From assembly GCA_964518335.1 (NCBI GenBank), contig CAZFDT010000081.1:1-22670 (forward strand): DNA of 22,670 nucleotides, given 5' to 3'. Source of the DNA: CAZFDT01 sp964518335. GTDB taxonomy: Bacteria > Planctomycetota > Phycisphaerae > Phycisphaerales > Phycisphaeraceae. Each line of letters begins with the position of its first letter. Position 1 is the stretch's first letter. Made by a program: the position numbers and the translations under genes. This document shows positions 1 to 6,526 of this stretch, one piece after another. The notes under the pieces were generated by a model. It was given only the letters and a program-made list of their open reading frames with translations. It was not told the DNA's origin and did not search any database.

Positions 1-51
1 AGAGAGAACATCTTAACTCCCCCCGATGCGCGCCCAGCGCATGGGGAGCAC
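1..51. other. Left-edge flank with a GC-rich hairpin
   Basis: This short stretch precedes the insertion sequence. Bases 21-46 form a hairpin: CCCC plus ATGCGC on the left arm (21-24, 26-31) pair with GCGCAT plus GGGG (37-46), with one bulged G and a five-base loop. There is no T tract on either side, so a classical terminator is not supported. No reading frame here continues the integrase fragment found on the other side of the insertion sequence, so the two flanks do not reconstruct one interrupted gene. Confidence 0.4.
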
Positions 52-74
52 CTCAGCTCGACTTTTGCCGATTT
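52..74. repeat. Left terminal inverted repeat of the IS
   Basis: The 23 bases starting CTCAGCTCGACTTTTG are the exact reverse complement of bases 1526-1548. The match stops abruptly on both sides, which fixes the element ends to within a base or two. Confidence 0.92.
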
Positions 75-172
75 CTAGCACAGTCTTGCTCATCCATTCC
101 GGGTGATTGAAACGGCGGACTCCCGCCGATGCTGTTTGTGTCACCAGACAGCGAATCGGAAAGGAGTCCGAC

Positions 173-1518
173 GTGTTGACGCTTCCCAAGGCGGCGGAGC
201 CGCTGATCTCGCGGTTCTCTGTAGCATTTTCTCGGCCGACTTTCCAGCGGGTGGTGGTACTGATGCTGGGGACGGTCCTGGCGTTGCGAGGGCGTACGGT
301 CACGGGGCTGTTGCGGGTGGTCGGGCCGCTGGCCCGGGGGCACTGGAGCGATTATCACCGCGTGCTGTGCTGCCGGGTGTGGTCGAGCTGGCCGCTGGGG
401 CGGGTGCTGGCGGAGCTGGTGATGCAGTGGGCCGACGAGGGTCAGCCGGTGGTGATCCCGGTGGACGACACGACGCCGCAGCACAAGGGCAAGCCGGGTA
501 CGGCAAGGGGCGGCATCACGATGCCTGTCGCTCGACCCACAGCCACGTGGTGTGGGTGTGGGGTCACAAGTGGGTAGTGTTGGCGATCAACGTGAAGTTC
601 GCCTTCGCTTCGCGGCCGTGGGCGTTGCCGGTGCTGTGTGCGTTGTACCGGCCGGAAGAACTCAACACCGCCGAGGGCCGCAAACACAAGACGCCTATCC
701 GTCTGGCGATGCAGCTGACCGCCACGCTGATCCACTGGTTTCCCCGGCGACAGTTCATCCTCGTGGGCGACGGCGGCTATGCCTCGCACGAACTGGCGCG
801 GTTCTGCCACCGACACCGCGGGCACGTCAGTCTGGTCAGCCGCTTCCGCGGCGACGCCAATCTCTACGATGCCCCGCCCGCGACACGCAACCCCAGGGGC
901 GGCCGGCCCCGGCTCAAAGGCCGCAAACTCTCCGCCCCCGCCGCAGTCGTCAAACGCACCCAAGCCAAACGTTTCACCGTCACCTGGTACGGCGGCAAGA
1001 CCCGACGCGTCGAACTGATCAGCGGCACCGGCCACGGGTACAAGGCCGGCGACGGTCTGGTCCTCGTCCGCTGGGTCCACGTGCATGACCTCGATGGCAC
1101 GCACCGCGACGAATACTTCTACACCACCGACCCGACGTTGGCCCCAGACCGCATCGTCAGCCTCTACACCGGCCGCTGGTCCATCGAGGTCACCTTCCAG
1201 GAGGTTCGCGCCCACATGGGCTTCCACACGCCCCGCAACTGGTCGAAGAACAGCGTGCTGCGCACCGCCCCCTGCCTGCTGGGCCTGTTCAGCCTCGTGT
1301 GCCTGACCTTCGCGCGTCACGCCACCGGACGAAAACCCCAGCCGCCGCAGTGGCCCTGGCACGCCCGCACCCAGACCACCTTCAGCGACGCGATCACTGC
1401 GGTGCGCCGACTGTGCTGGGCTGAGGTATTGAAACATCCGCGTTCTCATGCAGGTCTTGCCAAACTCCCCTTGCGATTACGCCTCACACTGCTCGACCAG
1501 CTCAGCCGTCCCGCGTAA
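173..1518 (+). pseudogene. DDE transposase, IS701-like, frameshifted
   Basis: The gene would encode a transposase of about 448 residues that cuts and rejoins the element ends. The best start is GTG at 173, preceded by AAGGAG at 161-166 with a six-base gap. The N-terminal part is read in the frame of 173 and contains the first catalytic Asp in IPVDDTTPQHKGK. From about base 499 the family-like sequence continues in the -1 frame with YGKGRHHDA, the second Asp in LVGDGGYASHEL, and the catalytic Glu in GRWSIEVTFQEVRAHMGF. Apart from the frame change the two halves join without loss of residues, which suggests a single-base deletion in CCGGGTAC around 494-501. No slippery heptamer such as A AAA AAG lies there, so programmed frameshifting is unlikely. 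A sequencing error is the other explanation. The open frame upstream of 497 in the second frame is a shadow. Confidence 0.85.
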
Positions 1519-1525
1519 GGATCAC

Positions 1526-1548
1526 AAATCGGCAAAAGTCGAGCTGAG
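1526..1548. repeat. Right terminal inverted repeat of the IS
   Basis: It is the exact reverse complement of 52-74. It begins eight bases after the transposase stop codon (1516-1518) and is followed directly by the integrase fragment. Confidence 0.92.
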
Positions 1549-1698
1549 TACATTTCTCATTTCAACACGGAGAGGCCACACAGCGCGATCGGACGGGCGC
1601 CGTGCGGTGCCGATCCGCCGACGGAGCCGGTAGGTGAGATCGGATGCCGGGAGCGGCTGGGCGGACTGCTGAAGCATTACTACCGGCGGGCGGCGTAA
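1549..1698 (+). pseudogene. C-terminal fragment of an integrase-core transposase
   Basis: Forty-nine codons are open up to the TAA at 1696-1698 and begin exactly at the IS end. They read YISHFNTERPHSAI, then a proline-rich linker, then RLGGLLKHYYRRAA. The (N)xERPHxAL-type motif is the hallmark of the C-terminal end of the rve/rve_3 integrase core used by IS3-like and related transposases, and a RLGGLLxxYxRxAA tail is, from memory, typical of planctomycete integrases. The rest of the roughly 300-residue protein is missing, because the IS right end lies where the upstream part should be and the left flank (1-51) does not supply it. This is a remnant with no expected function. I am fairly sure of the family and not of the subgroup. 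Confidence 0.7.
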
Positions 1699-1798
1699 GC
1701 CACCGCGTCGTTGACGTTTGTGTGCGCCAGAATATTTGTACAGGGTGGAACACGACCATGCATCCGGCACGGGTGTGATGTTGGCCGCGTAGCGGCGG

Positions 1799-2644
1799 CT
1801 ACTTCTTCACTCGAACGTAGCGAGTGTAGTTGCCCGCATGTACGAATCCACGCGGCTCCTGCTGCACGTGACTGTCGATGAACAGATAGTTGGCGGCGCC
1901 GAGATGGCGATCGGCGTGGATCGCGCCCAGTCCATGCTGATCCGTGCTTGAGAAAATGACCCCGTTCGAGTGGCCCAAGTCAGTGTCCGCCATCACCAGT
2001 GTGGCTTGAGGCTGCTGGACTTCGTGCGGCTTGGTCCACCGAGCCGTGAAGTTGTCGGGACTCACACTTGCACCACCGCTGTTCCCGCCGACGGTGGGGT
2101 TGGAGACGTGGCCGCCGGTGTAGCCGTAGCTGTAGGGCTTGAGTTCCTTGTGCCAACTTGGGCAGGTCAGGTCGGCTCGTGCCTGCGTCGAGTCGCCGAT
2201 GTAATTGTTGGTGGGGATAAGGCCGACCGTTCGGAGTACCGGTTGCCATCGCCACTCCTCCGGATTGATGTATTGAGTCTTGTTGACCGTGGGAAACGTC
2301 GGGGCGTGCGAATAGGGGTAACGATTGGCTCCTGCGGCGTAAGCGTGCAGAATCATCGCCACCTGCCTCAAGTTGCTGGCACATTCAACCGCTCGGGCCG
2401 ACTCACGCGCTTTCCGCAACGCCGGCAGTAGCAACGCGATCAGCAGAGTGATGATCGCCACAACGACCAACAGCTCGATCAGGCTGAAGCCACCACGGCG
2501 ATGGATGGCCCCGCGTGTTACTGCGGGGTGTGCAATCGCCGGATAATCGGCGGGCCTGGAATCGCACCCGCCAACCATGTTGGTGCGGCCCGGCTTCCAC
2601 TCAGCACGGGGCGGACAGTCCATCCATGTCCTCTCATCTCGCAT
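1799..2644 (-). CDS. Prepilin-type H-X9-DG family protein with a long leader
   Basis: The 281-residue protein belongs to the planctomycete pseudopilin-like group (prepilin N-terminal cleavage/methylation signal plus DUF1559/H9DG-type C-terminus). Such proteins are processed by prepilin peptidase and sit on the outer face of the inner membrane, perhaps as part of a type II secretion-like or surface assembly. The signal GGFSLIELLVVVAIITLLIALLLPAL lies unusually far in, at residues 51-76, with the Glu of the motif at 57. The ATG at 2644 is supported by AGGAGGAG seven bases upstream, and that ribosome site overlaps the stop of the preceding gene. No good start is seen nearer the signal. The C-terminal motif is HLGAANYLFIDS (247-258), where Ser replaces the usual Gly of DG. 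It is the last gene of the leftward LacI module. Confidence 0.85.
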   Translation of the reverse strand: MRDERTWMDCPPRAEWKPGRTNMVGGCDSRPADYPAIAHPAVTRGAIHRRGGFSLIELLVVVAIITLLIALLLPALRKARESARAVECASNLRQVAMILHAYAAGANRYPYSHAPTFPTVNKTQYINPEEWRWQPVLRTVGLIPTNNYIGDSTQARADLTCPSWHKELKPYSYGYTGGHVSNPTVGGNSGGASVSPDNFTARWTKPHEVQQPQATLVMADTDLGHSNGVIFSSTDQHGLGAIHADRHLGAANYLFIDSHVQQEPRGFVHAGNYTRYVRVKK

Positions 2645-2657
2645 CTACCGACTCCTC

Positions 2658-3401
2658 CTACCAGTCGTTGCCGCCTGAATGCGTGAAGATCATTCGATGA
2701 CTGTTCAGGTTCGGCTGCTGGTACGCATTGACAACGCTTTGATCGGGGATGTGTTTGGCGTGACCATCCCAGAAAGCCATTGGCGTGCCGCCCATGTGGA
2801 CGCGCCCAATCACGCGGAGCGGCTCCGTCGGGTTGTAAATGCGTTCGTTGATGGTGCTCATGTGGCTGGCGCTGACGCAGCGATAGCCGCCGGGCCGGTC
2901 CCAGGCATTCCACCCTTCCCACGCCTGGACGAAGCTCGACGGTTGGGGCGCCAACTTGTCGAGTGAACTCACGCGAAGGTCGAAGTTGTCGGGGTTGCTG
3001 GTGGCGCCGCCGCGATAGATGGTGTGGAAGTTCATGCCGATCTGCAGCCGTCGGAGATCCGTGGCGGTCTTGAACGACGGTGCAATGGGACAGGCCAGTT
3101 CGCCCTGTCTGGGATTGACGGTCATAGAGTGCCACAGCCTCACATAGCGGCCCTCGGACAGCGCCTGGGCCCATGGCACGTTGATTTCGCCCAAGCTGCT
3201 GTTGCCCGAGGGTAGGTAGCGGTTGTCCGTGACAAACGCGCCCCATGCGACCGCGAGTTGCCGGTGATTGCTCAGGCATGCCGAGGCATGGGCCGCCGCC
3301 CGGGCCTGGCCCAGCGCCGGCAACAGCAGCGCGATCAGCAGCGCGATGATGCTGATCACCACCAGCAGTTCGATGAGCGTGAACCCACGGGTGCGCACCA
3401 T
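2658..3401 (-). CDS. Prepilin-type H-X9-DG family protein
   Basis: This 247-residue pseudopilin-like protein begins MVRTRGFTLIELLVVISI, with the cleavage Gly at position 6 and the conserved Glu at 11, followed by a hydrophobic helix to about residue 30. The processing-associated motif near the C-terminus is intact: HMGGTPMAFWDG at 202-213, then HAKH. The start ATG at 3401 follows GGAG with a six-base gap. Its stop lies inside the ribosome site of the next prepilin gene, so the two are probably co-translated. The corresponding gene at 7950-8684 ends with a similar HAKH tail, which suggests that the two are equivalents in the two modules. The globular part is not recognised, so the role is inferred from the family and from its place beside a PEP-CTERM gene. 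Confidence 0.88.
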   Translation of the reverse strand: MVRTRGFTLIELLVVISIIALLIALLLPALGQARAAAHASACLSNHRQLAVAWGAFVTDNRYLPSGNSSLGEINVPWAQALSEGRYVRLWHSMTVNPRQGELACPIAPSFKTATDLRRLQIGMNFHTIYRGGATSNPDNFDLRVSSLDKLAPQPSSFVQAWEGWNAWDRPGGYRCVSASHMSTINERIYNPTEPLRVIGRVHMGGTPMAFWDGHAKHIPDQSVVNAYQQPNLNSHRMIFTHSGGNDW

Positions 3402-3427
3402 CGCATGCTCCGGCCGATCAAGAACGT

Positions 3428-4135
3428 TCAGACCCTCCGTCGTCGCGGCAGCACCAGCAGCGTCCCCACCGCGATCAGCGCCAGCGACCCCGGCTCGGGG
3501 ATGAGTGCGACTTCCCCGTTCACGGTGATGTCGAAGAGGGTCACCCAGCGCGTTGTCGAGCTTGAGTCATCGATCCAGGGAATCGTGAAGGTGATGGTGC
3601 CGGTCAAGCCGTCATGATCTGCGGCAGTGACGTTTGAGCCCACCGGATTGTTGAGATCGACCGTCTGCAGGGCCATGGTTGTGGTGCCCGACGTGGTGTA
3701 GCCCAGATTACCCAGGCTGTCGTTGGTAACTTGATCGTAGCCATGGACTGAGCTGTACACTTGACCCCTTGAAAAGTTGTTTATACTACTCCCCGAGATG
3801 TTTACCTGGATGTTGTCCAGGTTGAGAACATACCCGTCCAGAATTGTGATTGTGAATCGAAGCCATTGGCTGTTGCTGATGGCCGCGCTAATCGTGGTCT
3901 GGGTCGGTCCATGACCGTCAATCCTCAACTCGTCGGCGGTCGCACTGGTGAACCAGCCGAGACTGCCGCTTTTGCCGCCAGTGTTCGTCATTGTGGAGAA
4001 TACGAGCCCCGGCGCGATACTGGTTGCGTCCAACGAGTTGTCGGTGAACTCGTAGGCGCCGACGATGCCTGCGTGTGCGGAAGCCGCAGCACCCATGAGC
4101 ACCATGAACGTGAGTTTCGCAAGGTGATTCTGCAT
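3428..4135 (-). CDS. PEP-CTERM sorting domain protein
   Basis: This is a 235-residue exported protein. It opens with a signal peptide (MQNHLAKLTFMVLMGAAASAHAG, residues 1-23) and ends with IPEPGSLALIAVGTLLVLP plus RRRR, the Pro-Glu-Pro motif, hydrophobic helix and basic tail recognised by exosortase. The body is predicted to be beta-rich and may be a concanavalin-like or other beta-sandwich; I do not recognise it. The open frame extends eight codons further, but ATG at 4135 has GGAGG eight bases upstream, so that start is preferred. It lies 42 bases after the LacI gene and 26 bases before the prepilin gene, in one apparent operon. It is not obviously homologous in its body to the PEP-CTERM protein of the mirror module. 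Confidence 0.87.
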   Translation of the reverse strand: MQNHLAKLTFMVLMGAAASAHAGIVGAYEFTDNSLDATSIAPGLVFSTMTNTGGKSGSLGWFTSATADELRIDGHGPTQTTISAAISNSQWLRFTITILDGYVLNLDNIQVNISGSSINNFSRGQVYSSVHGYDQVTNDSLGNLGYTTSGTTTMALQTVDLNNPVGSNVTAADHDGLTGTITFTIPWIDDSSSTTRWVTLFDITVNGEVALIPEPGSLALIAVGTLLVLPRRRRV

Positions 4136-4177
4136 GTATCGATCCTCCAAAAAAGTCATGGTTGCGAAGTGAACGCG

Positions 4178-5200
4178 TTACGTCTGGTGGTCCGCTGGTG
4201 AAGTAGTCTCTCCCGGCATCAACCGAAAAGGGATTCGGCAGGCGTCAAGCACCTGCGTTGGGGCGGCGATCTTCTGCATCATCAGCTCGACGGCCTTCAC
4301 GCCCATCTGCTCTTCGGGAACGACCATGGTGGTGCAGGTCAGCCGGCCCAAACGAACGATCGGCAGTCCGCCGAAGTGGATCAGCGATAGATCGCGCGGT
4401 AACCGCCAGCCCAGTTCCGAGGCCACTTCAAAAAAAGCGGTCGAGGTGCGGCCTCCATAAGAGACGACGGCGGTCGGCCGATCCGCCTCGCTCAGGATCA
4501 CCCGCGTGCGCGCCAATCGCTGGCCTTCATCGCCAACATGCCCAACCTGACAAGGGGTGAGTCCCGCGGCGGCCATGGCCTGCGCATATCCCGCGTAGCG
4601 GTCGCGGGCACTGTGATGGGCCGAGTCGCTGTAGCAGGCGAAAAGAATTCGCCGGTGACCCAGGTCCAGCAGATGCTCGGTGGCGCGACGGCCCGCGTCG
4701 ATGTCGTCGGGCAAGACGCCGTCACGCTCGACAGGTGCGTTGAGCCAGATCGCCGGCACGTGGTGCTCGTGGATCAGCGCGGTCATCTTCGGCGGAATGT
4801 GGTCGGTGTAATTGACCAGTAGACCGTCGCTCATCGAGTGGCTGAGCACCTTGGGGATGAAACCCTCGCTGGTCAGCGTCTGGTCGGGCAACCGGGTGAT
4901 CATCAGTTGCATGTCGTAGGCATGCAGGCCATCGAGTATGCCTCGCAAAAGGCCGTCGGGAAGCGTGCTGCGATTGGGCTCGGTGCTGACCAGCAGGGCG
5001 ATAGCGCCGAACCGTCCGGAACGCGTCGTTCGCGCGGCAACGTTGGGGCGATAGCCCATCTCGGCGGCGATACGACGAATCCGCTCGGCACGGCGTGCGG
5101 CGCTGGGATAAACCTCGCGGTTTCGCCCGTTGAGCACGTTCGAGACGGTGTTCACCGACACGCCGCTTCGCGAGGCAATCTTCTGAAGGGTCGCAGCCAT
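4178..5200 (-). CDS. LacI-family transcriptional regulator (left)
   Basis: The 340-residue protein is a LacI/GalR-type repressor. The helix-turn-helix is at residues 4-25 (TLQKIASRSGVSVNTVSNVLNG), the hinge at about 50-64, and the periplasmic-binding-protein-like sugar domain runs from about 65 to the end, including AIWLNAPV and RRATEHLLDLGHRRILF. The leucine that normally inserts into the DNA minor groove from the hinge helix is Thr59 here (NVAARTTRSGR). It is a close paralogue of the divergent gene at 5420. A promoter and a perfect palindrome sit directly upstream (5249-5295), which points to autoregulation. It probably also controls the PEP-CTERM and prepilin genes behind it. The effector is unknown. 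The ribosome site is weak. The start is chosen on the family's usual N-terminus. Confidence 0.93.
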   Translation of the reverse strand: MAATLQKIASRSGVSVNTVSNVLNGRNREVYPSAARRAERIRRIAAEMGYRPNVAARTTRSGRFGAIALLVSTEPNRSTLPDGLLRGILDGLHAYDMQLMITRLPDQTLTSEGFIPKVLSHSMSDGLLVNYTDHIPPKMTALIHEHHVPAIWLNAPVERDGVLPDDIDAGRRATEHLLDLGHRRILFACYSDSAHHSARDRYAGYAQAMAAAGLTPCQVGHVGDEGQRLARTRVILSEADRPTAVVSYGGRTSTAFFEVASELGWRLPRDLSLIHFGGLPIVRLGRLTCTTMVVPEEQMGVKAVELMMQKIAAPTQVLDACRIPFRLMPGETTSPADHQT

Positions 5201-5248
5201 GGGTCATCAACCCCAGGGACGGAATGTTGCCAAACACGGTGACGCCGA

Positions 5249-5272
5249 AGATTCAGGAACGTTCCTGAATCT
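5249..5272. promoter_or_regulatory. Perfect 24-bp palindrome, likely LacI operator
   Basis: The core ATTCAGGAACGTTCCTGAAT (5251-5270) is fully self-complementary, and the symmetry extends two more bases each side. The central CG step and the length fit LacI-family operators. It overlaps the -10 element of the leftward promoter and lies 49 bases upstream of the left LacI start, an ideal place to block transcription of that gene. Which of the two regulators binds it is inference; proximity favours the left one. Confidence 0.75.
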
Positions 5273-5295
5273 ATCATTTTGCCATCGCTTGTCAA
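5268..5295 (-). promoter_or_regulatory. Sigma70-like promoter of the left module
   Basis: Read on the minus strand, TTGACA (5295-5290) is followed after 16 bases by TAGATT (5273-5268). The -35 matches the consensus exactly and the -10 matches four of six. It points at the left LacI gene, leaving a leader of about 60 bases. Confidence 0.6.
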
Positions 5296-5355
5296 GCCCG
5301 GAGGGGTGTGGCCACTGATTATTCTACAGTTTTCTGGGATAAAACCCGCGAAAGC

Positions 5356-5384
5356 TTGACAGCCCGCAGCCCGTCGAGTATTTT
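5356..5384 (+). promoter_or_regulatory. Sigma70-like promoter of the right module
   Basis: TTGACA at 5356-5361 is followed after exactly 17 bases by TATTTT at 5379-5384. Transcription would begin near 5391. This argues against the upstream ATG at 5390 as translation start and for the one at 5420. Confidence 0.62.
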
Positions 5385-5386
5385 TA

Positions 5387-5408
5387 CACGTGTTCATATG
5401 CATACGTG
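5387..5408. promoter_or_regulatory. 22-bp imperfect palindrome, candidate LacI operator
   Basis: The half-sites CACGTGTTCAT and, from the other strand, CACGTATGCAT agree at 9 of 11 positions, with the centre between 5397 and 5398. The element covers the predicted start of transcription of the right LacI gene. Its sequence differs from the palindrome at 5249-5272, so the two repressors probably recognise different sites. Confidence 0.5.
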
Positions 5409-5419
5409 AGCTTTTCGCA

Positions 5420-6466
5420 ATGGCTGACACCGTTACGCTCGCGGATATCGCCAAAATCGTGGGTGTCTCCCACGTGACGGTGTCGCGCGTACTCAATGGA
5501 AATGACGACTATCGTCGGCCAACGTTTGCCCGACGAGCCCAGCGCATCCGAAAGATCGCACGAGAAATGGGCTATCGCCCCAACACCGCGGCCCGCGCTA
5601 CCGTGCGCGGACGATTCGACGCTGTCGGTCTAATGCTCAGCACCCATCACTCCCGCAGCATCCTCCCCGAGCCTATGCTCGACGCCATCGCCGACGCCTT
5701 GGCCTCCCGGGGGCTTCGACTGAGCATCGACAAGCTGCCCGACGATAAGCTGGTCAGTGAAGGTGTCGTGCCCGACCTGCTCCGCGCCTGGTCGGTCGAT
5801 GGCCTGTTGATCAACTACAACGCCGAGATTCCCCCGAGGCTCATCGAGCTGGTCGAGGCCTACGGACTGCCGGCGATCTGGCTCAACAGCCGACACGAGC
5901 ACGATTGCGTTTACCCAGACGACGAGCAGGCCGGCCGCATCGCCACCGAGCACCTGCTGGAGCTGGGGCACCGGCGGATCGCATTCGTCCACTACGGTGG
6001 ATGGTCGCACTACAGCGCGCCCGCCCGGCGCGACGGTTACGCCAAGGCGATGATCGACGCGGGTCTGACGCCCCAGGTCGTCACCGAGCCGGACATGGAC
6101 AACTCGGACAAGCGTCGAGTCGCCGCCGCGTGGCTGCGGTCGAGCGATCGTCCGACCGCAGCGGTGGTGTACGCGGTGCCCACGCTCTGGCCGCTGCACT
6201 TGGCCGCGGTCGTGGACGTGGGCCTGCGCGTGCCCGAGGACCTGTCGCTGGTCTGCTTCGACAACACGGTGATCCACCACGCCGACGTGGCGGTGTCGGT
6301 CGCCCGGCTGCCGACAGCGAAGCTGGCCGCCGAAGCGGTGGACATGCTGCTTCGCCGCGTGGCCGATCCGTCCCAATGCCACCCACCCACGGTGTTGCCC
6401 TGTCGAATCGAGCGGGGCAACACCACGGCTCCACCGGGGAAAAAAGCCCCACTTGCGACTGTTTGA
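5420..6466 (+). CDS. LacI-family transcriptional regulator (right)
   Basis: The 348-residue protein is the divergent paralogue of the left regulator. The helix-turn-helix is at residues 5-27 (VTLADIAKIVGVSHVTVSRVLNG), followed by the hinge GYRPNTAARATVRGR (51-65) and a sugar-binding core with LPAIWLNS and RIATEHLLELGHRRIAF. As in its partner, the hinge leucine is replaced by Thr (Thr61). ATG at 5420 is preferred over ATG at 5390 because the latter coincides with the predicted transcription start and would add ten residues not seen in the paralogue; the ribosome site is weak. The PEP-CTERM gene starts 60 bases after its stop, so the regulator probably heads the rightward module. The inducing sugar is unknown, but the downstream lyases suggest uronate-type oligosaccharides. 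Confidence 0.93.
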   Translation: MADTVTLADIAKIVGVSHVTVSRVLNGNDDYRRPTFARRAQRIRKIAREMGYRPNTAARATVRGRFDAVGLMLSTHHSRSILPEPMLDAIADALASRGLRLSIDKLPDDKLVSEGVVPDLLRAWSVDGLLINYNAEIPPRLIELVEAYGLPAIWLNSRHEHDCVYPDDEQAGRIATEHLLELGHRRIAFVHYGGWSHYSAPARRDGYAKAMIDAGLTPQVVTEPDMDNSDKRRVAAAWLRSSDRPTAAVVYAVPTLWPLHLAAVVDVGLRVPEDLSLVCFDNTVIHHADVAVSVARLPTAKLAAEAVDMLLRRVADPSQCHPPTVLPCRIERGNTTAPPGKKAPLATV

Positions 6467-6526
6467 GTGAGGATCGTGTTTTGCGTTCTTCGGATTTCGA
6501 TGGCATGTCACAGAAGGAGAAATGTG

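Larger units (their letters stand above)
52..1548 (+). mobile_element. IS701-like insertion sequence, about 1.5 kb
   Basis: The element is delimited by perfect 23-bp inverted repeats at 52-74 and 1526-1548. Almost all of it is one transposase gene on the plus strand (173-1518). The size, the single gene and the DDE motifs fit the IS701/IS4-like group of DDE transposases; the exact family is inferred from motifs and not from a database match. I see no convincing target-site duplication: the left flank ends in GCAC and the right flank begins with TACA. That fits an old insertion or a later rearrangement. The transposase frame is broken, so the copy is probably not autonomous. Confidence 0.85.

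Noticed and set aside
103..500. N-terminal part of a 471-codon plus-strand frame through the transposase
   Set aside because: Only the part after about 499 resembles a transposase. Before that the frame is Gly/Ala-rich shadow of the real N-terminus, which lies in the frame of GTG 173.
442..1449. 335-codon antisense frame in the transposase
   Set aside because: It mirrors a convincing DDE transposase, has no ribosome site, and its composition is typical of GC-rich antisense.
4172..4179. AACGCGTT palindrome between the left LacI and PEP-CTERM genes as an operator
   Set aside because: It is only eight bases long, overlaps the LacI stop codon, and resembles neither of the two longer palindromes.
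5390..5419. Upstream ATG of the right LacI gene
   Set aside because: It coincides with the predicted transcription start and would add ten residues absent from the paralogue.
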